39,468 nt of DNA. Source: Acidovorax sp. CF316 (GTDB lineage: Bacteria > Pseudomonadota > Gammaproteobacteria > Burkholderiales > Burkholderiaceae_C). The notes beneath the pieces were generated by a model, which ran no database searches, had not been told where the DNA came from, and saw nothing but the letters and a program-made list of their open reading frames with translations. Below, in pieces: positions 7,502-15,796 of the stretch (within the stretch, counting starts at the first letter, position 1; each line of letters opens with the position of its first letter). Made by a program: the position numbers and the translations under genes. The stretch is from positions 1 through 39,468 of the forward strand of contig NZ_AKJX01000121.1 of the NCBI RefSeq assembly GCF_000276605.1. Reading direction: 5' to 3'.

Positions 7502-10399
7502 ATGAGCTCGCCCCTGCAACAAACCGGCCTCGACAGCCTTTCCAAGTCCTTTGAACCCGCTGCCCTCGAGGCCCACTGGGGGCCCGAATGGGAACGCCGT
7601 GGCTACGGTGTAGCGGGCTTTCGGGGCACCGGCACGGCGCAGGCGGGCGAGCCGGCCTTCTCCATCCAGCTGCCGCCACCCAATGTGACGGGCACGCTGC
7701 ACATGGGCCATGCGTTCAACCAGACGATCATGGACAGCCTCACGCGCTACCACCGCATGCGCGGCTTCAACACGGCCTGGGTGCCCGGCACCGACCACGC
7801 CGGCATCGCCACGCAGATCGTGGTGGAACGCCAGCTGCAGGAGCAGGGCATCAGCCGCCACGACATGGGCCCGACCCCGCCCGAGGCACGCAAGAACTTC
7901 GTCGCCAAGGTCTGGGAGTGGAAGGAAAAGAGCGGCAACACCATCACCACGCAGATGCGCCGCATGGGCGACAGCGTGGACTGGAGCCGCGAGTACTTCA
8001 CCATGGACGACAAGCTGTCCAAGGTGGTGACCGACACCTTTGTGAAGCTCTATGAGCAGGGCCTGATCTACCGCGGCAAGCGCCTGGTGAACTGGGACCC
8101 CAAGCTACAGTCCGCCGTGTCCGACCTCGAAGTCGAGAGCGAAGAAAAGGACGGCTCGCTCTGGCACATCGCCTACCCGCTGGCCGACGGCTCGGGCAGC
8201 CTCACCGTGGCCACCACGCGCCCCGAGACCATGCTGGGCGACGTGGCCCTGATGGTGCACCCCGAAGACACCCGCTACACCCACCTGATCGGCAAGAACG
8301 TGGTGCTGCCCCTGGTGGGCCGTGAGATCCCGATCATTGCCGACGATTACGTGGACAAGGAGTTCGGCACCGGCGTGGTCAAGGTCACGCCCGCGCACGA
8401 CCCCAATGACTATGCCGTGGGCCAGCGCCACCAGCTGCCGATGATCGTGGTGCTCACGCTGCAGGCCACCGTCAACGACAACGCCCCCGAGAAGTACCGC
8501 GGCCTGGACCGCTTCGTGGCGCGCAAGGCCATCGTGGCCGACCTGGAAGCCTCGGGCGCACTGGTGGAGACCAAGAAGCACAAGCTCATGGTGCCCATCT
8601 GCACGCGCACCGGGCAGGTGGTCGAGCCCATGCTGACGGACCAGTGGTTCGTGGCCATGAGCAAGGTCAGCGACCAGGACCCCACGGGCAAGAGCATCGC
8701 GCAAAAGGCCATCGACGCCGTGGCCACGGGCGAGGTGACCTTCGTGCCCGAGAACTGGGTGAACACCTACAACCAGTGGATGAACAACATCCAGGACTGG
8801 TGCATCAGCCGCCAGCTGTGGTGGGGCCACCAGATCCCGGCCTGGTACGACGAGGACGGCAACGTGATCGTGGCCCGCAGCGAAGCCGAAGCGCAGGCCA
8901 AGGCCCCGGGCAAGACCCTGCGCCGCGACGAGGACGTGCTCGATACCTGGTACTCGTCCGCCCTGGTGCCCTTCAGCACCATGGGCTGGCCTGAACAGGG
9001 CGACGGCCCGACCGACGACTACAACCTGTACCTGCCCTCCTCCGTGCTGGTGACGGGCTACGACATCATCTTCTTCTGGGTGGCCCGGATGATCATGATG
9101 ACCACGCACTTCACCGGCCGCGTGCCGTTCAAGCACGTGTACATCCACGGCCTGGTGCGCGACGCGCAGGGCAAGAAGATGAGCAAGTCCGAGGGCAACG
9201 TGCTCGACCCGGTGGACCTGATCGACGGCATCGCGCTCGACCCGCTGCTGGACAAGCGCACCACCGGCCTGCGCAAGCCGGAGACCGCACCCACGGTGCG
9301 CAAGAACACGCAAAAGGAATTCCCCGAGGGCATTCCCGCCTACGGTGCCGATGCGCTGCGCTTCACCTTCGCGGCGCTGGCCAGCCTGGGCCGCAGCATC
9401 AACTTCGACAGCAAGCGCTGCGAGGGCTACCGCAACTTCTGCAACAAGCTCTGGAACGCCAGCCGCTTCGTGCTGATGAACTGCGAGGGCCAGGACTGCG
9501 GCCTCAAGGAGCACACCAAGGAAGAGTGCCAGCCCGGCGGCCCCGCCCATGGCTACATGCACTTCAGCCAGGCGGATCGCTGGATTGCGTCGCTGCTGCA
9601 GAAGACTGAGGCCGAAGTCGCCAAGGGCTTTGCCGAGTTCCGCCTGGACAACGTGGCCAACACGATCTATGACTTCGTCTGGAACGAATTCTGCGACTGG
9701 TACCTGGAGATCGCCAAGGTGCAGATCCAGACCGGCACCGAGGCCGAGCAGCGCGCCACGCGCCGCACGCTGATCCGCACGCTCGAGGCCATCCTGCGCC
9801 TGGCCCACCCGATCATTCCGTTCATCACCGAAGCCCTGTGGCAGACGGTGGCACCCGTGGCCGGCTTGCCCGGTGATTCGGTGAGCATCGCCCGCTACCC
9901 CGAGGCCCAGCCGAGCAAGATCGATGAGGCCGCCATCGCGCACATGCAGCGCGTCAAGGGCCTGGTGGACGCCTGCCGCACGCTGCGTGGCGAGATGAAC
10001 GTCTCGCCATCGACGCGCCTGCCGCTGTACACCGTGGGCGACACCGACTTCATGCGCGGCGTGGCCCCGGTGCTGCAGTCGCTGGCCAAGCTCAGCGAGG
10101 TCAAGGTGTTCGACGACGAGGCCGCCTGGGCCGGCGCCGCACAGGCGGCACCCGTGGCCGTGGTGGGCGAGGCGCGCATGTGCCTGCACATGGAGATCGA
10201 CGTCGCGGCTGAGAAGGCCCGCATCTCCAAGGAAATCGCGCGCCTGGAGGGCGAATTGGCCAAGGCCAACGCCAAGCTCGGCAACGAGGCCTTCGTGGCC
10301 AAGGCCCCGCCCGCGGTGATCGACGAGGCCAAGAAGCGCATCGCCGACTTCACCGCCACGCTGGGCCGATTGCGCGATCAGCTGACACGACTGGGGTAA
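7502..10399 (+). CDS. valS: Valine--tRNA ligase
   Basis: This 965-residue class Ia aminoacyl-tRNA synthetase charges tRNA-Val with valine in the cytoplasm. The HIGH signature appears as HMGH at residues 67-70 after the typical PPPNVTGTL segment, and KMSKS is exact at 559-563. The editing (CP1) domain lies between them ([19 protein letters not shown]). The anticodon-binding domain contains [13 protein letters not shown], and the C-terminus is the coiled-coil arm typical of ValRS ([20 protein letters not shown]). Length is normal. An essential housekeeping gene, divergent from the M48 protease and followed by a hairpin terminator before galU. Confidence 0.98.
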   Translation: MSSPLQQTGLDSLSKSFEPAALEAHWGPEWERRGYGVAGFRGTGTAQAGEPAFSIQLPPPNVTGTLHMGHAFNQTIMDSLTRYHRMRGFNTAWVPGTDHAGIATQIVVERQLQEQGISRHDMGPTPPEARKNFVAKVWEWKEKSGNTITTQMRRMGDSVDWSREYFTMDDKLSKVVTDTFVKLYEQGLIYRGKRLVNWDPKLQSAVSDLEVESEEKDGSLWHIAYPLADGSGSLTVATTRPETMLGDVALMVHPEDTRYTHLIGKNVVLPLVGREIPIIADDYVDKEFGTGVVKVTPAHDPNDYAVGQRHQLPMIVVLTLQATVNDNAPEKYRGLDRFVARKAIVADLEASGALVETKKHKLMVPICTRTGQVVEPMLTDQWFVAMSKVSDQDPTGKSIAQKAIDAVATGEVTFVPENWVNTYNQWMNNIQDWCISRQLWWGHQIPAWYDEDGNVIVARSEAEAQAKAPGKTLRRDEDVLDTWYSSALVPFSTMGWPEQGDGPTDDYNLYLPSSVLVTGYDIIFFWVARMIMMTTHFTGRVPFKHVYIHGLVRDAQGKKMSKSEGNVLDPVDLIDGIALDPLLDKRTTGLRKPETAPTVRKNTQKEFPEGIPAYGADALRFTFAALASLGRSINFDSKRCEGYRNFCNKLWNASRFVLMNCEGQDCGLKEHTKEECQPGGPAHGYMHFSQADRWIASLLQKTEAEVAKGFAEFRLDNVANTIYDFVWNEFCDWYLEIAKVQIQTGTEAEQRATRRTLIRTLEAILRLAHPIIPFITEALWQTVAPVAGLPGDSVSIARYPEAQPSKIDEAAIAHMQRVKGLVDACRTLRGEMNVSPSTRLPLYTVGDTDFMRGVAPVLQSLAKLSEVKVFDDEAAWAGAAQAAPVAVVGEARMCLHMEIDVAAEKARISKEIARLEGELAKANAKLGNEAFVAKAPPAVIDEAKKRIADFTATLGRLRDQLTRLG

Positions 10400-10416
10400 A
10401 AACCCGGCCATACTGA

Positions 10417-10461
10417 GGGCAGAATGCCCGGCTCCACGCCGGGCCCTGCCCTCTTTCTTTT
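10417..10461 (+). terminator. Rho-independent-like terminator after valS
   Basis: A GC-rich stem pairs GGGCAG and CCCGGC (10417-10432) with GCCGGG and CTGCCC (10438-10451), with a small mismatched bulge, followed by the T-rich run TCTTTCTTTT. It lies 17 bp after the valS stop and implies that galU has its own promoter or depends on readthrough. Confidence 0.6.
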
Positions 10462-10487
10462 CCACCGTTGTTCTTGCAAGGAGCCCC

Positions 10488-11375
10488 ATGACCGCTGCAT
10501 CCGCCATCCGCAAAGCCGTTTTCCCCGTTGCCGGCCTGGGGACACGCTTTCTGCCTGCCACCAAGGCATCGCCCAAGGAGATGCTGCCCGTGGTGGACAA
10601 GCCGCTGATCCAGTACGCCGTGGAAGAGGCCTATGCCGCCGGCATCCGCCACATGATCTTCGTGACGGGGCGCAGCAAGCGCGCCATCGAGGACCATTTC
10701 GACACCGCCTACGAGCTCGAAAGCGAACTCGAAGCCGCCGGCAAGCAGGAGTTGCTGAGCCTGGTGCGCTCGGTGCAGCCCGACGACATGGACTGCGCCT
10801 TCGTGCGCCAGCCGCGCTCGCTGGGCCTGGGCCATGCCGTGCTGTGCGCCGAGCCCCTGGTGGGCAAGGAGCCGTTCGCCGTGCTGCTGGCCGACGATTT
10901 GATGGTCGGCCCCAAGGGCGGCCAGCCCGTGCTGGCGCAGATGGCCGCGGCCTTCCGCCAGCAGGGCCGCTCGGTCATCGCCGTGCAGGAGGTGCCCGAG
11001 GACCAGGTGCACAAGTACGGCATCGTGGCCGGTGAATCCGCCGGGGGCCCGCTGATCCGCATCGACCGCATCGTCGAGAAACCCAAGGCCGATGTGGCGC
11101 CCTCGCGCATGGGCGTGGCCGGCCGCTACATCCTCACCCCCGGCGTGTTCGACGAGATCCGCAACCAGCCGCGCGGCGTGGGCGGCGAAATCCAGCTCAC
11201 CGACGGCATCGCCCGCCTGATGCAGCACGAGGCCGTCTACGCCTTCCAGTACGAAGGCAAGCGCTACGACTGCGGCAGCAAGGAAGGCTTCCTCGAAGCC
11301 ACGGTGGAACTGGCGCTGGAGCACCCGCAGGTGGGCGCCCACTTCCGTGAATACCTCAAGGGGCTGAGCCTGTAA
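10488..11375 (+). CDS. galU: UTP--glucose-1-phosphate uridylyltransferase
   Basis: This 295-residue protein makes UDP-glucose from UTP and glucose-1-phosphate for polysaccharide, LPS and osmolyte synthesis. The nucleotide-binding signature [19 protein letters not shown] lies near residues 16-34, and the later family blocks RIVEKP and [10 protein letters not shown] are intact. The ATG is preceded by AAGGAG at a good distance. Length is typical of bacterial GalU. It stands between the valS terminator and a bidirectional terminator shared with the convergent tusA-like gene. Confidence 0.97.
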   Translation: MTAASAIRKAVFPVAGLGTRFLPATKASPKEMLPVVDKPLIQYAVEEAYAAGIRHMIFVTGRSKRAIEDHFDTAYELESELEAAGKQELLSLVRSVQPDDMDCAFVRQPRSLGLGHAVLCAEPLVGKEPFAVLLADDLMVGPKGGQPVLAQMAAAFRQQGRSVIAVQEVPEDQVHKYGIVAGESAGGPLIRIDRIVEKPKADVAPSRMGVAGRYILTPGVFDEIRNQPRGVGGEIQLTDGIARLMQHEAVYAFQYEGKRYDCGSKEGFLEATVELALEHPQVGAHFREYLKGLSL

Positions 11376-11414
11376 GGCCGATCCCCGTGCCGCAACCGAT
11401 GCGGCAGACCCCAT

Positions 11415-11456
11415 GAAAAAAGTCCTCCCGCCGCGAACGCAGCTGGAGGACTTTTT
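11415..11456. terminator. Bidirectional terminator between galU and the tusA-like gene
   Basis: The arms AAAAAAGTCCTCC (11415-11427) and GGAGGACTTTTT (11445-11456) form a long perfect stem with A-runs on one side and T-runs on the other, so it can terminate transcription from both strands. It sits between two convergent genes, as expected. Confidence 0.85.
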
Positions 11457-11501
11457 GTGGGGGAGCGAGGTTCTCGCTTCGCTCCCTCCCTACCGTCGCC
11501 G

Positions 11502-11741
11502 CTACCTGCGGCGCAGGACGTGGATGAACTCCTTGGTGTCGTCGGCCCCTTCGGTCCTCTGCTCCACCAGCTCGTTGCCGGTCTGCTTGGCAAAGGCCTG
11601 GAAGTCGCGCACCGAGCCCACATCGGTGGCCACCACCTTGAGCAACTGGCCGCTGGCCAGGTCGGCCAGGGCCTTCTTGGCCTTGAGGATGGGCAGGGGG
11701 CAGTTCAGGCCGCGCGTGTCGATTTCTTTGTGGATGTCCAT
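11502..11741 (-). CDS. TusA family sulfurtransferase
   Basis: This 79-residue protein is of the TusA/SirA family of sulfur carriers. The active cysteine lies in the motif RGLNCPLP (Cys14). TusA passes persulfide sulfur from cysteine desulfurase to tRNA thiolation and other sulfur acceptors. The start at 11741 gives the family length; the frame runs further upstream but into the neighbouring gene. It starts 5 bp after the NUDIX gene ends, so the two are likely co-transcribed. Whether this paralogue acts in tRNA thiolation or in another sulfur relay cannot be told from sequence; cysM two genes away is also a sulfur gene. Confidence 0.9.
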   Translation of the reverse strand: MDIHKEIDTRGLNCPLPILKAKKALADLASGQLLKVVATDVGSVRDFQAFAKQTGNELVEQRTEGADDTKEFIHVLRRR

Positions 11742-11746
11742 GGTCG

Positions 11747-12313
11747 TCAGTCCTTTGGCGGCAGGTCCAGGCCGCGGCGTCGCTCGGCATTTTCTTCGGC
11801 GCTGAAGAACACCGGCTCGTGCCCGCGCGTGCGCAGCCAGTCGGCCAGCGCATAGCCGGTGCCCGCAGGCCAGCATTTCAGGTCAGCCAGATCGTACATG
11901 CGGTAGTCCACCAGCTCAGGCGAAAGCTTCACCTCGCCCTGGGCCACCACATGGTAGGCGATGATGACCTGGTTCATGCGCAGGAACTCGTACGCCCCCA
12001 CCAGCGTGGTGGCGGTCACGTCGAGATTGGTCTCTTCCTTGACCTCGCGGGCGATGCCTTCCATCGGCGATTCACCCGCTTCCATGAAGCCGGTGATCAG
12101 CGCGAACATCTTGGCCGGCCAGGCCGCGTTGCGCGCCAGCAGCACCTGCCCGTTCACCTCCACGATGGCGGCCAGCACCGGCGTGGGGTTGTTCCAGTGC
12201 GTCCAGCCGCAGGCGGGGCAGCGCAGGCGCTGCTTGTCCCCGCCGTCCTCGGCCACGGTGATCAGTGCCAGCGGCGTGCCGCAGTGGGTGCAGAAACGGG
12301 TTTCGTAGTGCAT
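11747..12313 (-). CDS. NUDIX hydrolase with N-terminal zinc ribbon
   Basis: This 188-residue protein has a zinc-ribbon-like N-terminus with Cys8, Cys11, Cys32 and Cys35, followed by a NUDIX box from Gly75 (E81, REVKEE at 89-94). The usual glycine of the box is replaced by Asn96. This layout resembles NADH pyrophosphatase (NudC) relatives, but the SQPWPFPxS signature after the box that marks NudC is absent. The substrate is therefore unknown, probably a nucleotide diphosphate derivative. TATAAA lies only a dozen bases before the start, suggesting a very short leader. It precedes the tusA-like gene by 5 bp. Confidence 0.88.
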   Translation of the reverse strand: MHYETRFCTHCGTPLALITVAEDGGDKQRLRCPACGWTHWNNPTPVLAAIVEVNGQVLLARNAAWPAKMFALITGFMEAGESPMEGIAREVKEETNLDVTATTLVGAYEFLRMNQVIIAYHVVAQGEVKLSPELVDYRMYDLADLKCWPAGTGYALADWLRTRGHEPVFFSAEENAERRRGLDLPPKD

Positions 12314-12403
12314 TTTGCTCTTGACTTTATAGCATCAGCCGCCAAGGCCGCGGGGCGGCTGGCGCGGGGTCTTCATCGTAAGGGAGAGGCCGCGCCGGCG
12401 CTG

Positions 12404-13306
12404 TCACGCAGGGAAGACGCCTGTGGACAGGTAGCGGTCGCCCCGGTCGCAGACCACGAAGACAATGGTCGCATTGCTCACGCGCTGCGACAGCTGCAGC
12501 GCCGCCCAGCAGGCACCGGCCGCCGAGATGCCGCCGAAGATGCCCTCTTCGCGCGCCAGGCGCCGGGCCATGTCCTCGGCATCGTCCTGGCTCACGTTCA
12601 CGGTTTCGTCCACGGCGCGCGGGTCGAAGATCTTGGGCAGGTATTCCTGCGGCCACTTGCGGATGCCGGGGATGCGCGAGCCATCCTGCGGCTGCGCGCC
12701 GATGATCTGGATGCCGGCGTTCTTTTCCTTGAGGAAACGCGACACGCCCGTGATGGTGCCCGTGGTGCCCATGGCGCTCACGAAGTGGGTGATGCGCCCA
12801 TCGGTCTGCTCCCACAGCTCGGGGCCGGTGGTCTCGTAGTGGATGCGCGGGTTGTCGGCATTGGCGAACTGGTCGAGCACCTTGCCCTCGCCGCGCTTTT
12901 GCATGGCCTCGGCCAGGTCGCGCGCATGCTCCATGCCGCCGCTCTTGGGCGTGAGCACCAGGTCGGCGCCGAAGGCCTTCATGGTCTGGGCGCGCTCGAC
13001 CGACAGGTCTTCGGGCATCACCAGCACCATGCGGTAGCCCTTGATCGCCGCCGCCATGGCCAGCGCGATGCCGGTATTGCCCGAGGTCGCCTCGATCAGC
13101 GTGTCGCCGGGGCGGATGTCGCCGCGCTCTTCGGCACGGCGGATCATGGACAGCGCCGGCCGGTCTTTCACCGAGCCTGCGGGGTTGTTGCCTTCGAGCT
13201 TGCCCAGGATCACGTTGCCGCGCGCGGCGTTGTCTGCGGCCCCAATGCGCTGCAGCGCCACCAGCGGCGTCTTGCCAATCGCGTCTTCAATCGTCGGATA
13301 TTTCAT
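12404..13306 (-). CDS. cysM: Cysteine synthase B (O-acetylserine sulfhydrylase)
   Basis: This 300-residue pyridoxal-phosphate enzyme makes cysteine from O-acetylserine and sulfide (or thiosulfate in the CysM isozyme). The PLP lysine is Lys47 in NPAGSVKDRP, and the substrate and phosphate loops TSGNTG and GTTGT are intact. Length and the start MKYPTIEDAIGKTPL match CysM (303 aa in E. coli) better than CysK. The frame extends 31 codons upstream of this ATG, but that stretch does not resemble the family and approaches the tRNA-Leu gene on the other strand. It is separated from the NUDIX gene by 90 bp. Confidence 0.93.
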   Translation of the reverse strand: MKYPTIEDAIGKTPLVALQRIGAADNAARGNVILGKLEGNNPAGSVKDRPALSMIRRAEERGDIRPGDTLIEATSGNTGIALAMAAAIKGYRMVLVMPEDLSVERAQTMKAFGADLVLTPKSGGMEHARDLAEAMQKRGEGKVLDQFANADNPRIHYETTGPELWEQTDGRITHFVSAMGTTGTITGVSRFLKEKNAGIQIIGAQPQDGSRIPGIRKWPQEYLPKIFDPRAVDETVNVSQDDAEDMARRLAREEGIFGGISAAGACWAALQLSQRVSNATIVFVVCDRGDRYLSTGVFPA

Positions 13307-13320
13307 GCGCCCTACTGTGC

Positions 13321-13326
13321 CATAAT
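13321..13326 (+). promoter_or_regulatory. Putative -10 element of the tRNA-Leu promoter
   Basis: CATAAT (5/6 match to TATAAT) ends 21 bp before the first base of the tRNA. The -35 region is weak and overlaps the start of cysM on the other strand, so the call rests on position and the -10 match. Confidence 0.35.
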
Positions 13327-13347
13327 TTGAGTCTTCACGAATTCCCT

Positions 13348-13432
13348 GCCCGGGTGGTGAAATTGGTAGACGCAGGGGACTCAAAATCCCCCGCCGCAAG
13401 GCGTGCCGGTTCGATTCCGGCCCCGGGCACCA
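13348..13432 (+). tRNA. tRNA-Leu (anticodon CAA)
   Basis: This 85-nt class II tRNA has a perfect 7-bp acceptor stem (GCCCGGG with CCCGGGC), the D-arm sequence TGGTGAAATTGGTAGACGC, anticodon stem GGGGA/TCCCC with loop CTCAAAA (anticodon CAA, reading UUG), a variable arm, a T-arm containing GGTTCGATTCC, discriminator A and an encoded CCA. Its 3' half is duplicated at 19720-19781, marking it as the integration site of a mobile element. The gene itself is intact. Confidence 0.97.
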
Positions 13433-13453
13433 TGGCTTGCTTGCTATGGTTTT
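13377..13453. repeat. Left attachment repeat of the tRNA-Leu island
   Basis: Positions 13377-13438 are identical over 62 bp to 19720-19781. The similarity continues with two mismatches to 13453 / 19796 (77 bp in all). The repeat covers the anticodon arm to the 3' end of the tRNA plus its terminator. Integration by a tyrosine recombinase into a tRNA 3' end leaves exactly this arrangement: the element regenerates the gene on one side and displaces the original 3' half to the other. Confidence 0.93.
13430..13453 (+). terminator. tRNA-Leu terminator (left copy)
   Basis: CCATGGC (13430-13436) can pair with GCTATGG (13443-13449, one G-U pair) across a 6-nt loop and is followed by TTTT. The same hairpin, with a longer T run, is present in the right-hand repeat at 19773-19796. 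Confidence 0.6.
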
Positions 13454-13459
13454 AGGAAT

Positions 13460-13500
13460 GTGTTCCGCGTTCCGTTCCGCACGTGTTCCGCAAAGCGGAA
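13460..13500. repeat. Cluster of GTTCCG(C) motifs next to the attachment repeat
   Basis: GTTCCG or GTTCCGC occurs at 13462-13468, 13469-13474, 13474-13480 and 13485-13491, with an inverted GCGGAA at 13495-13500. Short repeated motifs beside an att core are typical of the arm-type binding sites of tyrosine integrases and excisionases. This could instead be the degenerate 3' end of a lost integrase gene: one minus-strand frame through this stretch stays open to a stop at about 13455. Confidence 0.45.
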
Positions 13501-13535
13501 TGGAATTGAGGCGAAGTGAGACCAGAGGCGGCCAG

Positions 13536-13796
13536 CTAAGCTCGCCCCCTTGGCGCTAAAGCAGGTTCCCAGGGCGGAGGCTCCGGCTTTTCTGCTGCCT
13601 TTCTCCCTCCTTCAAGTAACGCTCGCACCACAATCGGCCGGTCGATGGCATTGACGTAGTACGGGATGCGCATGGCATTCAGCTGTGCAATCTGCAACTG
13701 CTCCCGCGTTTTCCCCTTGCGCCCAGTCCGGATGCCAGTTAGTTCGGCCACCTCTTCCTGGGTCAGAAACATGCTTCTGGGCGAATCGGCATCCAT
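13536..13796 (-). CDS. DUF4224 domain-containing phage protein
   Basis: This 86-residue protein is of the DUF4224 family, recognisable from the block MFLTQEEVAELTGIRTGRKG and the following ALLEGG-type segment. The family is common in prophages, usually as a small gene immediately upstream of a tyrosine integrase. Its function is unknown; the N-terminal region looks like a small helix-turn-helix, so an excisionase or regulator role is possible. AAGGGG precedes the ATG at a good distance. The integrase that should follow it towards the tRNA is missing. Confidence 0.85.
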   Translation of the reverse strand: MDADSPRSMFLTQEEVAELTGIRTGRKGKTREQLQIAQLNAMRIPYYVNAIDRPIVVRALLEGGRKAAEKPEPPPWEPALAPRGRA

Positions 13797-13811
13797 GGCA
13801 CTACCCCTTGA

Positions 13812-14081
13812 TCACTGCGAGAACTTCGCGTGCCGCTCCACAAACTGCTGCGCCAGCGCTTCGGCATCGGCGCGCATCTCCCCCGCCGACACGCTGCCGG
13901 CGCAGACGTGCTCATACCAGAGGTGGAACCCGGCCAGGTCGGGCAGCGGGTTCTCGGCCGCCAGCAGGATGGCCTCCCTGATGCTGCTTGCCTCGTAGTC
14001 GCCTAGGTGCTCGGTCCCTTCCATCACGTGGGCGCGGTAGTCCCCGGACTCGATCTTGATGATATGAAGGGTAAGCAGCAT
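13812..14081 (-). CDS. Hypothetical protein of the island
   Basis: This predicted 89-residue protein (start MLLTLHIIKIESGDYRAHVM) lies 15 bp upstream of the DUF4224 gene on the same strand. The N-terminal beta-rich segment followed by an acidic helix is faintly reminiscent of HicB-like or similar small phage proteins, but I do not recognise the family. An in-frame ATG 14 codons further upstream (14123) is an alternative start; neither has a clear ribosome-binding site. Confidence that it is a gene rests on codon use and its position in line with DUF4224. Confidence 0.6.
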   Translation of the reverse strand: MLLTLHIIKIESGDYRAHVMEGTEHLGDYEASSIREAILLAAENPLPDLAGFHLWYEHVCAGSVSAGEMRADAEALAQQFVERHAKFSQ

Positions 14082-14443
14082 GTCATCAGTATGGCAAACA
14101 TAGCTACAAGACCGCCTAGACATTGCAAGCCGCTGAAGTAGCCGCCAATTTCCCCAGTTACACCTTCGGTAAGTTGGCCGGGAACCTCAACCGGTCATGT
14201 CGACTCGCATATATGCTCCGCGTTAACAGCCAACATGGCGAGGTACAAGATACCTGGGTTACAGCATCACCATCACACCTACGGATTGCACCTATAGGTG
14301 GGGTAAATAGGCAATTGACTACATGGTCAACAGCTCATTGTCCTATCTGTCACTGGTTGTGGGGGTACCGTAAATAACGCACAATGACACCACAGTGATA
14401 GCACTCTGATACCACTAATCTTGGTACCTGACCCCCCAGTCTC
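14082..14443. other. A+T-richer non-coding region upstream of the toxin-antitoxin pair
   Basis: I see no convincing gene in these 362 bp. Base composition is clearly lower in GC than the surroundings. It holds a palindrome AGGTACAAGATACCT (about 14240-14254), two GGTACC sites (about 14364 and 14424), a weak promoter candidate TTGTGG (14357-14362) N17 CACAAT (14380-14385), and the tandem 11-bp repeats annotated separately. It is the likely control region of the downstream toxin-antitoxin pair. Confidence 0.5.
14385..14417 (+). promoter_or_regulatory. Three tandem 11-bp repeats, probable operator
   Basis: TGACACCACAG, TGATAGCACTC and TGATACCACTA follow one another without a gap (consensus TGAYASCACWV). 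An 11-bp period places each copy on nearly the same face of the helix. The block overlaps the expected start point of the weak promoter TTGTGG N17 CACAAT and ends 26 bp before the ATG of the putative antitoxin, the usual place for an autoregulatory antitoxin operator. Binding protein not known. Confidence 0.6.
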
Positions 14444-14710
14444 ATGCACATCAACACCCACCCCATTCGCCTGATCGGTCGACGCACGCATGGTTTCGTA
14501 AAACCAGCAAGCGCAGCCGTGGTCGGCGGTTCTGTGCGTGTTTGGTCGAAAACGAAGACTGCGAAGAGCCGTGTTCGCAAGCAGTGGAATCCTGCTGCAG
14601 GCATCCCGGAAGAAACACTGCGCACGTTCAGGAAGATCTCTGATCCTGCGAACAAGCACTTGTTCACGGTTGAGGCTGCGCTGAAGGCGCTCGAAAACAT
14701 CAAACTGTAG
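14444..14710 (+). CDS. Putative antitoxin partner of the YafO-family toxin
   Basis: This predicted 88-residue basic protein sits immediately upstream of the YafO-like toxin gene, 14 bp (TTG start) or 38 bp (ATG start) before it. The first two thirds are strongly basic; the end (DPANKHLFTVEAALKALENIKL) is a probable amphipathic helix. It does not look like YafN or another Phd/YefM antitoxin, the partner in E. coli. I infer the antitoxin role from gene order and from the tandem repeats before it. No clear ribosome-binding site is seen, and an alternative start cannot be excluded. Confidence 0.6.
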   Translation: MHINTHPIRLIGRRTHGFVKPASAAVVGGSVRVWSKTKTAKSRVRKQWNPAAGIPEETLRTFRKISDPANKHLFTVEAALKALENIKL

Positions 14711-14724
14711 TCGGGCGCGCTATC

Positions 14725-15174
14725 TTGGCGACCCAGTGCACGCAGGCAATGCTCGCCGCATTGACCGCGCTCAAAGTAGACCCGGCCAACTTTGCCACTG
14801 AGTTCGACGCCTGGAAAGCGTCGGGCGAAGCAGGCGAATTCAGCAACTACCTGTTCGGGAAGGACGGCGCATACATCGCGCCGAAGGTCGGCGGGCAAGC
14901 CAATGTGCTCCGGCACGTGCACTTGGTGCCGTTAAAAGATCCCGACAAGCTCAAGAAGTGGAATCGAACGCACCGCTTCGAGGGCCGAAAAAGCAGCGAT
15001 CGCGCGTTGGTTTACGCAAGCGATCCAACACATGGACATCTGCTCATCCTGATCTTGGAAGAGCCTGACGCCCATGTCATTGTGAAAATGCGGACCCCTG
15101 AGACGCGCACAATGATGGAAAAGCTGGCCAAGGTGGCTGAAGCGTTCATCCATGACGGCTCTATCATCCTGTAG
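14725..15174 (+). CDS. YafO-family toxin (putative mRNA interferase)
   Basis: This protein of 149 residues (TTG start) or 141 (ATG at 14749) resembles YafO, a ribosome-dependent mRNA interferase of type II toxin-antitoxin systems. Corresponding blocks are an N-terminal helix followed by LFGKDGAY, a strand LRHVHLVPL, a segment around RKSSDRALVYA, a hydrophobic strand HLLILILEEPDAH and the terminal helix MEKLAKVAEAFI. All have counterparts in the same order in E. coli YafO. It is preceded by the putative antitoxin and followed by a separate secreted-protein gene. The start is uncertain. Toxic activity is inferred from family membership only. Confidence 0.78.
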   Translation: MATQCTQAMLAALTALKVDPANFATEFDAWKASGEAGEFSNYLFGKDGAYIAPKVGGQANVLRHVHLVPLKDPDKLKKWNRTHRFEGRKSSDRALVYASDPTHGHLLILILEEPDAHVIVKMRTPETRTMMEKLAKVAEAFIHDGSIIL

Positions 15175-15211
15175 CCCCCCCCCCGCCCTCCCCTGGTGCT
15201 ACATTCCGCCC

Positions 15212-15796
15212 ATGCGCACCATCGCCCTCATCTTTGCTGCCCTGGCCAGCGCCACAGCCCAGGCCCAGCTCGCCGATACCGTCTTCATCACGGTTACCAG
15301 CCAGCCCGACGGCGCCTACATCACCGACATGAGGAAGGGCGTTGGGGGCATGTCCCCCCAGATCTACAGCTACCCTGCTTCCCTGTTCAAAAAAGATGAC
15401 AACGGCTGTATTTACACCTACGGCTTTGACGCTCGATGGGGTAGCGGTGCGGCTGCTTCGAGCACAAAGGCAATCCGGCTTTGCCCGTCTGTGGATACGA
15501 CTCAGTTTCGGGTAGTGGTCAACCGCAACCCAGCGGATCCCGACCTGGACAAGGATCTGCGATTCGCATTGGAACTGGCTGACCGCAAACAGGCTGCGTC
15601 CGCACAGGCCCAAGCTGCAGCAGCGCAAGCCCAGGCTGAAAAGGATCGCCGTGCGAATGCGCTGATAGAAGGGCTTGCTGCTGGTTTTGCCGGGGTCATG
15701 GATGCGCGGGCCGCCCGACAGCCAGTGCAAGTTGCTCCCATGAGGTGCACTTCCAAACGGACCATCAGCGGCTCTGTTGTAACCGAGTGCGACTGA
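15212..15796 (+). CDS. Secreted protein of unknown function
   Basis: This 194-residue protein begins with a clear signal peptide (MRTIALIFAALASATAQA, cleavage likely before QLAD). The next segment, VFITVTSQPDGAYIT, recalls PEGA-type beta domains that lie at surfaces, but the match is slight. A long Ala/Gln-rich helix (about residues 130-155) probably forms a coiled coil, and the end carries two cysteines. The gene follows the toxin gene by 37 bp across a run of ten C residues (about 15174-15184). I do not recognise the family; it may be island cargo unrelated to the toxin. Confidence 0.7.
   Translation: MRTIALIFAALASATAQAQLADTVFITVTSQPDGAYITDMRKGVGGMSPQIYSYPASLFKKDDNGCIYTYGFDARWGSGAAASSTKAIRLCPSVDTTQFRVVVNRNPADPDLDKDLRFALELADRKQAASAQAQAAAAQAQAEKDRRANALIEGLAAGFAGVMDARAARQPVQVAPMRCTSKRTISGSVVTECD

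Noticed and set aside
8105..10600. 831-residue minus-strand frame opposite valS
   Set aside because: Shadow of valS, His/Gln/Val-rich antisense composition.
14123..14377. 84-residue plus-strand frame in the low-GC region
   Set aside because: No ribosome-binding site, no plausible protein character; overlaps the inferred control region.
14385..14417. Plasmid or phage replication iterons
   Set aside because: No replication protein gene lies near and only three units are present; an operator is more likely.
14350..14922. 190-residue minus-strand frame over the antitoxin candidate
   Set aside because: No family resemblance, Cys/Arg-rich noise; the plus-strand pair has toxin-family motifs.
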